A DNA stretch of 64,000 nt, from assembly GCA_039720395.1 (NCBI GenBank), contig CM077823.1, forward strand, positions 33,996,371 through 34,060,370. The letters run 5' to 3'. Each line of letters begins with the position of its first letter. Positions within the stretch are counted from its first letter, which is position 1. The position numbers were made by a program, and so were the translations under genes. A model generated the notes under the pieces. It had not been told where the DNA came from. It ran no database searches and was given only the letters and a program-made list of their open reading frames with translations. Of the stretch, positions 35,507-45,539 are shown one piece after another. Source of the DNA: Liquidambar formosana (Eukaryota > Streptophyta > Magnoliopsida > Saxifragales > Altingiaceae).

Positions 35507-37828
35507 ATGGGGCATTTCACACCTTCCCAGCTCCTCCTGTCTCTCTTCCTCCTCTCAATTGCCATGTTAGCGTCCACATCAGCAGACCGTCAAAGCTACA
35601 TCATCCACATGGATAAATCAGCAATGCCGGCTCCATTCTCCACCCACCACAGCTGGTACACGTCAACACTCTCATCCCTCTCATCACCAGAGAAAATTGA
35701 ACCTGAACCCACCCATCTCTACACCTACAGCCACGTCATCGATGGCTTCAGCGCAGTTCTCTCCCCATCTCAGCTTGCCCAGCTGGAGAATATGCCAGGT
35801 CATCTCACCACGTACCCCGAGACATACGGCCACCTCCACACGACACGAACCCCAAAATTCCTCGGCCTGAAGAAATTCGCAGGATTATGGCCGGCGGGAG
35901 GGTTCGGCAACGACATGATCATCGGCGTCCTCGATACGGGAATATGGCCGGAGAGCGAGAGTTTCAAGGACGACGGCATGCCTCCGGTGCCAGAACGGTG
36001 GCGCGGCGGCTGCGAAACGGGGACTGAATTCAACTCTTCTTATTGCAACAGAAAACTGATCGGCGCACGCTCTTTTAGCAAAGCGATGAAGGAAAGGGGA
36101 GAGAACGTATCGAAAACCGACGACTACGATTCTCCGAGGGACAATTTTGGTCATGGGAGTCACACATCCTCAACGGCGGCCGGAAGCCCCGTGCAAAACG
36201 CTGATTACTTCGGGTATGCTAAAGGAACAGCCATTGGTATGGCGCCGATGGCCCGAATTGCTATGTACAAAGTGCTGTTCTTCAATGCCTCATACGAAGC
36301 ATCGGCCAGCGACACGCTGGCCGCCATGGACCAAGCCATAGCCGACGGCGTAGACCTCTTGTCGTTGTCGTTGGGGTTTTTCGAAACGCCCTTTTATGAG
36401 AACCCAATTGCCGTGGGAGCTTTTGCAGCAATGGAGAAAGGGATTTTCGTCGTGTGTTCGGCTGGAAATGGCGGTCCTCATGCCTACACCATGCTCAATG
36501 GAGCTCCTTGGCTCACCACCGTCGGTGCTGGAACGATTGATCGAGACTTTGCGGCTCATGTCACGCTCGGCGATGGTGAACTGACCGTTACCGGAAGATC
36601 CATCTATCCAGAAGATTTGTTCGTCCATAGAGTTCCTCTCTACTTTGGACGTGGAAACAGAAGCAAAGAAATTTGCGATTATTACATGTTAGACCCCAAA
36701 GATGTTGCAGGAAAGTTCATCTTCTGTGACTTCAGTAACGAATCAAATGTCCATTCGCAAGCAGGTGAAATGGAAAGAGTAGGAGCCGCCGGAGGTATCT
36801 TTAGTTCAGACTCCGGGCAGTTTTTCAAGCCTGAGGACTTCAATTTGCCATTCGTGACGGTGCTCCCAAAATATGGAGACTTGGTGAAGGATTATTTACT
36901 CAAATCGGATAATCCTACAGTTGATGTCAAGTTCGAGATAACACTCTTAGGTACTAAGCCAGCTCCACAAGTGGCCTACTTCTCGTCGCGAGGGCCTGAT
37001 CGGCAAGCACCATGGATACTGAAACCTGATATATTGGCTCCTGGGGTTAATATATTGGCTGCATGGGTGCCCAACAAAGGGTTTGCACCGATTGGTGATG
37101 ATTATGATTATTTGCTCACAGATTATGCCATTGAGTCCGGCACGTCCATGTCGTGTCCCCACGTAGCTGGAATAGCAGCATTGTTAAAGGCCATGCATAA
37201 GGATTGGAGTTCGGCCGCCATTCGTTCTGCAATGATGACTACTGCAGACGTATTGGATAATGCAAATGGTCCCATCATTGACATGACCAGTGAAGTTGCC
37301 GGGACTCCTCTTGATTTTGGCTCGGGGCATGTTAACCCTAACAAGGCCATGGACCCTGGCCTAGTTTATGACATTGAGGTCCAAGACTACATCAATTTCT
37401 TGTGTGGGTTGAACTACACAGAACAACAGATTAGGACTTTTACGAGGGGATCAAATTTCAACTGTGAAAAAGCCAATCTTGATCTTAATTATCCTTCATT
37501 CATCGTAATCTTGAACGATACCAATACCACCAGTTCCAGCTTCAAGAGGGTATTGACGAATGTTGCGGATTCTAGCTCGGTTTATCATGCAGTGGTGACG
37601 GCTCCATCTGGCATGAAAGTTGTCGTACAGCCAACGACAATCTCCTTCCCAACAAAATATAGCAAAGCTGAATTCAATCTTACTGTGGAGATCAATTTAG
37701 GAGAACCTGCTGCTGGAGGTGTGAGTCCGCAGAGTGATTATTTTGGGAATTTTGGGTTTTTGAGCTGGTATGAGGTTAATGGGAAGCATATGGTGAGAAG
37801 TCCCATAGTGTCTGCATTTGCCGCGTAA
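35507..37828 (+). CDS. Subtilisin-like protease (SBT1.9-like), copy A, intact
   Basis: Single-exon gene, 773 aa, started at the ATG of MGHFTPSQ because B and C start at the same place. A signal peptide (about 1-26) is followed by an inhibitor I9 propeptide (YIIHMDKSAMPAPF to about 110). The S8 catalytic domain starts near TPKFLGL, with a PA insertion in the 370-470 region, and the C-terminal Fn3-like domain includes NYPSF. The catalytic residues are D143 (LDTGIWPE), H216 (GHGSHT), N321 (AGNGGP) and S547 (GTSMSCPH). The family's usual GHGTHT is GHGSHT here, a mild change. It should be a secreted serine endopeptidase acting in the cell wall, with substrates unknown. It is the first of a same-strand array with B to E. 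An AATAAA signal lies at 37884-37889. Confidence 0.95.
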   Translation: MGHFTPSQLLLSLFLLSIAMLASTSADRQSYIIHMDKSAMPAPFSTHHSWYTSTLSSLSSPEKIEPEPTHLYTYSHVIDGFSAVLSPSQLAQLENMPGHLTTYPETYGHLHTTRTPKFLGLKKFAGLWPAGGFGNDMIIGVLDTGIWPESESFKDDGMPPVPERWRGGCETGTEFNSSYCNRKLIGARSFSKAMKERGENVSKTDDYDSPRDNFGHGSHTSSTAAGSPVQNADYFGYAKGTAIGMAPMARIAMYKVLFFNASYEASASDTLAAMDQAIADGVDLLSLSLGFFETPFYENPIAVGAFAAMEKGIFVVCSAGNGGPHAYTMLNGAPWLTTVGAGTIDRDFAAHVTLGDGELTVTGRSIYPEDLFVHRVPLYFGRGNRSKEICDYYMLDPKDVAGKFIFCDFSNESNVHSQAGEMERVGAAGGIFSSDSGQFFKPEDFNLPFVTVLPKYGDLVKDYLLKSDNPTVDVKFEITLLGTKPAPQVAYFSSRGPDRQAPWILKPDILAPGVNILAAWVPNKGFAPIGDDYDYLLTDYAIESGTSMSCPHVAGIAALLKAMHKDWSSAAIRSAMMTTADVLDNANGPIIDMTSEVAGTPLDFGSGHVNPNKAMDPGLVYDIEVQDYINFLCGLNYTEQQIRTFTRGSNFNCEKANLDLNYPSFIVILNDTNTTSSSFKRVLTNVADSSSVYHAVVTAPSGMKVVVQPTTISFPTKYSKAEFNLTVEINLGEPAAGGVSPQSDYFGNFGFLSWYEVNGKHMVRSPIVSAFAA

Positions 37829-38957
37829 GCTAATAAGCCATGGGAACCATCTTCTGGTGTGGCCAAAATTTATCTTGTAATACAATAAAATCATATAGTT
37901 GATTGATGGCATGTGGGTGGTTTGGAAGTCCCTTGAAAGGTGATGTCAATTAAGGGAGAATTCCTAGCTTGTTAATGTAAAATTCTTGCCAATGAAAAAG
38001 AAATATCCTCATACTTCTGCTTTTAAATTAAGCTATTTCTCCTTCAATTCACTTCCAAAGACATCTTTGAAGGGCTTTTGTATGGTGAAAAGTTCAAGAC
38101 ACTCCCTTTGACCTATAAAAATAGGTCAAGTTTGATAAAACATGTAGTTTAAGAAAAGTTATCATTGCATTGACTTGACTTGTCATTTATATTAAACTCC
38201 GTCTTTTCAAAAGTACTTTATTATTTGGGGGGATTTTGTATAGAAAGTAATTATTGAAGTAATAAAAGGTAATATAGGAAAATTAAAAAAAATTTATGAT
38301 TTGACTTTTCAAAATAGATAAACATTTTGGGACAGAATAAGGAGTAAAAATAGCATATCTTTGTGGGACGGAGAGAGTATATAATTAATTCAATGATGAT
38401 TATTTGGATGCTTAAATTATGTTTTGCATAGCTTTTGAAGGCAAAAGAACCGTCATCGATCCAAAATGGAGCCATCACCACACATGATGCTATAGAATAA
38501 ATCTAAAGATTTCTTGCAATGATGCCTTTCAATTTGTTGGCTATATATGGCCCCATTCTTAACAATGAATTCGTTGAATATAAAAATGTCACTCATTAAT
38601 TATATGATTAATTGATATAATTTTCATAATTATATGATTGATTTGTTACTTTTCTAATACCACTAGAGATGCAATGTCCTCGAAGCTTAACAAATGTAGT
38701 GATCGAACGAAACTGTTTAATTGGAACTAATTTGAAAAGTAAAGATACGTACTAGTCCTGAGGATATGATCAATCCTGGCACAAATTCAAGACAGCTTTA
38801 ATTCTTTGGGCATAATGGAAGGAGAGAAGGAAAAAAATTCAAGTAAATCAAGTAAGGGTTCTTAAAAATTCACTGTTGTCAAAAGTGCCAATACGCTTCA
38901 CAGATTGAAGAGAGTTGATTCTTCTTTTAAGAAATATTACAAGAGTTCGACTAGTAT
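37829..38957. other. Subtilase A downstream region
   Basis: Holds the A polyadenylation signal and a MITE (38101-38377), then AT-rich spacer up to the solo LTR. No gene is seen. Confidence 0.6.
38101..38377. mobile_element. MITE of the CTCCGTCCC family
   Basis: The left end ACTCCCTTTGACCTATAAA and the right-end reverse complement CTCTCTCCGTCCCACAAAG are inverted. The body (AAAATAGGTCAAGTTTGATA and later) is clearly related to 61193-61474. No perfect TA duplication is visible on the left. Confidence 0.65.
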
Positions 38958-38989
38958 TGTGATGACCTGAATTATTTATATATATATAT

Positions 38990-39180
38990 ATATATAGAGG
39001 GATCATTAGCTGAACCCACCACTTGCATTTGCTTCAGATATATATATATATATATGTATAGAGGGATCATTAGCCGCACCCACCACTTGCGTTTGCTTTG
39101 GATATATATATATATGTATAGAGGAATCATTAGCTGCACCTACCACTGGCATCTGCTTTGGTTATATTTATATGTATAGA
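38990..39180 (+). repeat. Minisatellite inside the LTR
   Basis: Three units of about 60 bp with GAGGGATCATTAGC, a CACCCACCACTTGC-like segment and a TA run. A corresponding three-unit array occurs in the inner LTR at about 40178-40370. Confidence 0.8.
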
Positions 39181-39319
39181 GGGATCGAGACAGAGAGTTA
39201 GAGAAAGAGCAACAGAGAGAGAGAAATTGAGGAAGAACAGAGGAGAAAAAAAAAGAGTGGTCTGGTAGAGGTTTTTGGCTGAGTTCGTGGAGCTCTCTTA
39301 GCCACCTCCTCTATCGTTG

Positions 39320-39361
<42 letters not shown>

Positions 39362-40149
39362 TCACGTACTGTATATATATATATATGTATATGCAATTTT
39401 ATTTTCTGATGTTATTCTTAGAAAGGATGATCATATTTTATGTTTTTGGGACCAAGGAACACCATGGTAGTGCCAAATTTTAGAGAAATTGACTGTAGGT
39501 TGAAGTTTTAGAAATTTTAGAATTTTGGATCATGATAACCCGAAACTTTAGGCTTAAAAACGAATATGATTTTATAGGATTCTGAATGAACAATTTATAG
39601 TCGCACGTAGTACTCCGCATGAGCTTCGATTCGACACTTGAATCACTGAAAACGGTTAAGAAACAAGGGAGATATTAATCGTCGAAGTTGGCCCGTTGAA
39701 CACACGGTGTAACCCGGTTACACAATTCAACCCGCGGGAGGTTGAAGATGACCCCATAGGTCTATGATCCTGTGTGGGTGCATCTGTGTACCTTACCGTG
39801 TTCTCACGCATTTAAAAGCCATACGATAATCATATGAACCCCAAATTTGACCGTTGGACTCGTCTTGGAGGACCCTACCATGTGGGACCCTTAGTTGATC
39901 ATTTTGACCAAGTTTGACTATAGTTTGACTTTTTGGCCAAATTAATATTTATTAAAAATTCTAGAAAATATCAGAAAATTCCAAAAATTACAGAAAATTC
40001 CCAGAAATTATAGAGAGTGTTTTAAAAATTATTTTGATGATTTTGGGACCATAGTTTACTGTTAGAAGGCCAATAGTAATTTTTGAGTGCGTTATATTTA
40101 TTTTGAAATTTACCTAAAGATTACGTATGCATAATTATCAGATTTTATC

Positions 40150-40520
40150 TGTGATGACCCGAATTATTTATATATATAGAGGGATCATTAGCTGAACCCA
40201 CCACTTCAATTTGCTTTGGATATATATATATGTTAGAGGGATCATTAGCCGCACCCATAGCCGCACCCACCACTTGCGGTTGCTTTGGATATATATATAT
40301 ATGTATAGAGGAATCATTAGCTGCACCTACCACTGGCATCTGCTTTGGTTATATTTATATGTATAGAGGGATCGAGACAGAGAGTTAGAGAAAGAGCAAC
40401 AGAGAGAGAGAAATTGAGGAAGAACAGAGGAGAAAAAAAACAGAGTGGTCTGGTAGAGGTTTTTGGCTGAGTTCGTGGAACTCTCTCAGTGAGGTAAAAT
40501 CCTCACCTCCTCTATCGTTG

Positions 40521-40556
<36 letters not shown>

Positions 40557-42768
40557 AATATATATATATAAATATCACGTACTGTGTATATATATATATA
40601 TATGTATATGCAATTTTATTTTCTTATGTTATTCTTAGAAAGGATGATCATATTTTATGTTTTTGGGACCAAGGAACACCATGGTAGTGTCAAATTTTAG
40701 AGAAATTGACTGTAGGTTGAAGTTTTAGAAATTTTAGAATTTTGGATCATGAAAACCCGAAACTTTAGGCTTAAAAACGAATATGATTTTATAAGATTCT
40801 GAATGAACAATTTATAGTCGCACGTAGTACTCTGCATGAGCTTCGATTCGACACTTGAATCACTGAAAACGGTTAAGAAACAAGGGAGATATTAATCGTC
40901 GAAGTTGGCCCGTTGAACACACGGTGTAACCCGGTTACACAATTCAACCCGCGGGAGGTTGAAGATGACCCCATAGGTCTATGATCCTGTGTGGGTGCAT
41001 CTGTGTACCTTACCGTGTTCTCACGCATTTAAAAGCCATACGATAATCATATGAACCCCAAATTTGACCGTTGGACTCGTCTTGGAGGGCCCTACCATGT
41101 GGGACCCTTAGTTGATCATTTTGACCAAGTTTGACTGTAGTTTGACTTTTTGGCCAAATTAATATTTATTAAAAATTCCAGAAAATATCAGAAAATTCCA
41201 AAAATTACAGAAAATTCCCAGAAATTATAGAGAGTGTTTTAAAAATTATTTTGATGATTTTGGGACCATAGTTTACTGTTAGAAGGCCAATAGTAATTTT
41301 TGAGTGCGTTATATTTATTTTTAAATTTACCTAAAGATTACGTATGCATAATTATCAGATTTTATCGGTCCTCGGGAGGACCCTAGGGAGCATTAACGCT
41401 GCATTCGCGTTGTCAGTGTCTATCACGTGATTTTGGGTTGGTATTGCTCGCAATTGAGGTAGGAAATGTGGCTTCTTTACATTTAATATGGTGTTGTTCT
41501 ATAAATGTGATTTTAAATGCCTTAATGATATTTTTGGATTTTTCCACTGATTTATAACCAAATATTTTTATTACTTGTTCAAAATTTATGGAATCCTTCA
41601 ATATATCATTTGATACGACTGTTTTATATTGTTCCTTAAAGATACATGGTTATATACTCGTTTAAATGTTATTGTGAAATATCTGTTAAATGTGTGGAAT
41701 TTTCATGATACTTGGATCTTGGAAAAATGCTTTATAAATGTTGTTTACTTGGAAATGCTTTAGAAATGTTACTGAAATTCTAGAAATTTATCAAACATGT
41801 TTATGGATACTTTTGGACACTCGGATATTTATTTGAATGATGGAAAATGTTTTGGATATATGGACCTTGGGTCTTGGTATGCATCAAACGGGTGGGGGCA
41901 TCACAATGAAGTGGTGTCCTGCGTTGAGAATACTCCGCGAATAGCAAGCAGGGTAAAGTGCCCTTGGGTGAAAGACCCTGAAACCCTCGAGGAAGAGCGC
42001 CGCGTAGGTGTTGGTTATTTTCGTGCTTGGCTGAGCCGGGGGTTGACGTGACGACGTAACCTGTGATTAGCGACGGTTGATGCATGGTTTGATCCCATAG
42101 TCTTGGGAATTGGAGATACTATGAGAATTTTGGGAAATTAACTCAAAACCCACATAAAGTATTGATTTGTGACTGATATTTGATTTTGAGTTATTAAATA
42201 ATTTTAATTCATATACCATGTATCTGCACATATATTAATTGCATAGAATCCACACATATTTCCTATTGGGCTTTGCAGCTCATCCTATTATTATTTCAGA
42301 TGATCAGGTGATGAGTGAGGGTTTGCCGATGGCGGATGCCTAGTGGCATAATCTGAGGTTGGAACTTGAAGGTGGCATACTAACATAGTCATGGATGAGG
42401 ATAGATGCACGTGCATTACATAGAGACTATGTTATTTTGATGTATGGACATTTCTATTATTATTATTGTTATTACCATTATTACTTAATGAACCTTGAAT
42501 AGTTTGAATCCAACCTATGTGCCAGGGATGTTGGCATTATTTTGAGACCATATATTATTATGGGCATGATGTGTGAGCATAACATTTCATATTAATTATT
42601 TGGGTATTATTGATGAGCTGGCACCATTATTATTAAAAATATTTTAAAAAAAAATACACGTGGATTTGACTAAGTCTTCCGCAACTTTTATACTCTGACT
42701 TATCCACGTGTACACCTTTTTACTTTGACTTTTATCCACGTGTCGACTCTCCGAGTCGGGGCGTGACA
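40150..42768 (+). mobile_element. Inner solo LTR of the same family, nested in the outer LTR
   Basis: It starts TGTGATGACCCGAATT and ends GGGGCGTGACA, 2619 bp. It is flanked by TTATC at 40145-40149 and 42769-42773, a perfect 5-bp target duplication made from the outer LTR. Its two halves are near-identical to the outer halves on either side, producing the apparent A-A-B-B repeat pattern. The 84-codon frame at 41797-42051 has an equivalent at 43204-43458 in the outer copy, but resembles no retroelement protein I know. Confidence 0.87.
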
Positions 42769-44178
42769 TTATCGGTCCTCGGGAGGACCCTAGGGAGCAT
42801 TAACGCTGCATTCGCATTGTCAGTGTCTATCACGTGGTTTTGGGTTGGTATTGCTCGCAATTGAGGTAGGAAATGTGGCTTCTTTACATTTAATATGGTG
42901 TTGTTCTATAAATGTGATTTTAAATGCTTTAATGATATTTTTAGATTTTCCCACTGATTTATAACCAAATATTTTTATTACTCGTTCAAAATTTAGGGAA
43001 TCCTTCAATATATCATTTGATACGACTGTTTTATATTGTTCCTTAAAGATACATGGTTATATACTCGTTTAAATGTTATTGTGAAATATCTGTTAAATGT
43101 GTGGAATTTTCATGATACTTGGATCTTGGAAAAATGCTTTATAAATGTTGTTTACTTGGAAATGCTTTAGAAATGTTATTGAAATTCTAGAAATTTATCA
43201 AACATGTTTATGGATACTTTTGGACACTCGGATATTTATTTGAATGATGGAAAATGTTTTGGATATATGGACCTTGGGTCTTGGTATGCATCAAACGGGT
43301 GGGGGCATCACAATGAAGTGGTGTCCTGCGTTGAGAATACTCCGCGAATAGCAAGCAGGGTAAAGTACCCTTGGGTGAAAGACTCTGAAGCCCTCGAGGA
43401 AGAACGCCGCGTAGGTGTTGGTTATTTTCGTGCTTGGCTGAGCCGAGGGTTGACGTGATGACGTAACCTGTGATCAGCGACGGTTGATGCATGGTTTGAT
43501 CCCATAGTCTTGGGAATTGGAGATACTATGAGAATTTTGGGAAATTAACTCAAAACCCACACAAAGTATTGATTTGTGACTGATATTTGATTTTGAGTCA
43601 TTAAATGATTTTAATTCATATACCATGTATCTGCACATATATTAATTGTATAGAATCCACACATATTTCCTATTGGGCTTTGCAGCTCATCCTATTATTA
43701 TTTCAGATGATCAGGTGATGAGTGAGGGTTTGCCGATGGCGGATGCCTAGTGGCATAATCTGAGGTTGGAACTTGAAGGTGGCATACTAACATAGTCATG
43801 GATGAGGATAGATGCACGTGCATTACATAGAGACTATGTTATTTTGATGTATGGACATTTCTATTATTATTATTGTTATTACCATTATTACTTAATGAAC
43901 CTTGAATAGTTTGAATCCAACCTATGTGCCAGGGATGTTGGCATTATTTTGGGACCATATATTATTATGGGCATGATGTGTGAGCATAACATTTCATATC
44001 AATTATTTTGGTATTATTGATGAGCTGGCACCATTATTATTAAAAATATAAAAAAAAAAAAAAATACACGTGGATTTGACTAAGTCTTCTGCAACTTTTA
44101 TACTCTGACTTATCCACGTGTACACCTTTTTACTTTGACTTTTATCCACGTGTCGACTCTCCGAGTCGGGGCGTGACA

Positions 44179-45539
44179 AGTATGATATAGTCTGTCATTA
44201 CTAAGGCTGACATATATAGGCCCTACATTTTTTCATGGACATGCATATAACTGTGTGATGGTGTATCAATTATTACAAAAGCAATTATATATATATCAAT
44301 TATCATGGAAGCTTTTTTTCTTTTTATAATCCTTCAAAAACAATAGAAATAGGCTATCCAATCATTGTGTGCGCTAAAAACAATAGAAACAGGCTACCCT
44401 GGCCTATCATTTTGGCAGCTCATTTTTCTTTAATTAATTAGGCATAGGAAACAAGATCATTGTCCACATGCAAAACATTCATTTTGTATTGAAACAAACA
44501 AAAGCACTGGAAACAAAAACAAAAACAAAATTACAAAGGTGTCTCTTTTGTTTTTTAGTCAGTGTTTCATTTGATGTTTCCTTGTAACATCCTAAATGTT
44601 ATTTCAATATTTTTCTCCAAAGCAACTTAAGTCTTTTCAATTTTTTTAAAAAGGGGAAAATGTTTTACATGGTATGTATCTGAAACGAGTTCATTCTGCA
44701 TTTTTTTTTTTTACATAGCAATAGATGTGAGTCTCCTTGCAGGCATTCGTGCGCCTCAACAACCACCACCATCATCATCACTAGTATCAGCCCTTGCTGC
44801 CCCCACCGCTGCTGCTGTCCATGCCTCATTTGTGATGCTGCATCAATTCTCGATCTTCCACATCCCATTATCAAGGATGGAGTACTTTTGCCTTCCAACG
44901 ATATATAGTTATAGGCAACAAAATTACAGTTTCTGAATTTCACAACCAAACTGATTAGCTAGTCTCCTTAACAAGAAATTAAGTACTTGTAATGGGGTCC
45001 CAACCGGCTAACGCACGCATTTGATCATTTCCATCTACAAATCCCAGCGTTTTTGTGAGCCAACACTATCCCTAATCCCAACCATAAGATTCAGGGGTCC
45101 CCTGTTTTCAATGGCCAGTCCATACACATCCAAACAAAATGGCAGAAAGATAATCTTTGTCTGCAAATGGGATGGTCACAATCATGCAATTATTTCCCAG
45201 AAAACATATGCTGCCGGCCTAGTAAATTTTAGGCCAAGCTCCTCTCAGAACACTCGAACAGACATACTTAGCCGTAGATCAATTATAATTAAAGATCATC
45301 GTTTCAACTTATGAAATTGGGGTATCTGGAAAATCCCATCAACGTATGGGATGGATTCAAACAATAAGAATACCACCAATCCAGTAGATATGCCCGCATG
45401 CTATGAATTTTCCTTCCAATTCATTTCACTTGTTTTCATCGATGGCAACTGGCTCTTTTGAATGATGCATATCTCCCACTATATATAAGATCCTTTTGAA
45501 TCCAAATCCCATTTACAGCAATAGTCTAGTGTTCTCACA
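44179..45539. other. Subtilase B upstream region
   Basis: From about 44740 the sequence aligns with the region upstream of subtilase A (from about 34735), including AACAAGAAAT and ACACATCCAA segments. No gene is seen; the short open frames are promoter sequence by this comparison. Confidence 0.6.
45430..45487 (+). promoter_or_regulatory. Subtilase B proximal promoter: conserved block and TATA box
   Basis: TTGTTTTCATCGA at 45430-45442 (one mismatch to A, C and D) followed by CAACTGGCTCTT, and a TATATAA box at 45480-45487, about 55 bp before the ATG. Confidence 0.65.

Larger units (their letters stand above)
38958..44178 (+). mobile_element. Outer solo LTR (about 2.6 kb), split by a second solo LTR
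   Basis: The element begins TGTGATGACCTGAATT and ends GGGGCGTGACA, with TG..CA termini and the perfect target duplication AGTAT (38953-38957 and 44179-44183). It consists of 38958-40149 and 42774-44178 (together about 2.6 kb), interrupted by the inner LTR at 40150-42768. No gag, protease, RT or integrase frame, primer-binding site or second parallel LTR is present, so it is a solo LTR left by recombination. Length and termini suggest a Ty3/gypsy-type element; the strand given is arbitrary. Confidence 0.85.

Noticed and set aside
41413..43008. Minus-strand 62-codon frames found twice (41413-41601 and 42820-43008)
   Set aside because: They lie in the two LTR copies and are repeated because the DNA is repeated. 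No protein family is recognisable.
38958..44178. A full-length LTR retrotransposon between subtilases A and B
   Set aside because: No gag-pol coding sequence, primer-binding site or polypurine tract is present between the repeats. The target duplications fit two nested solo LTRs instead.
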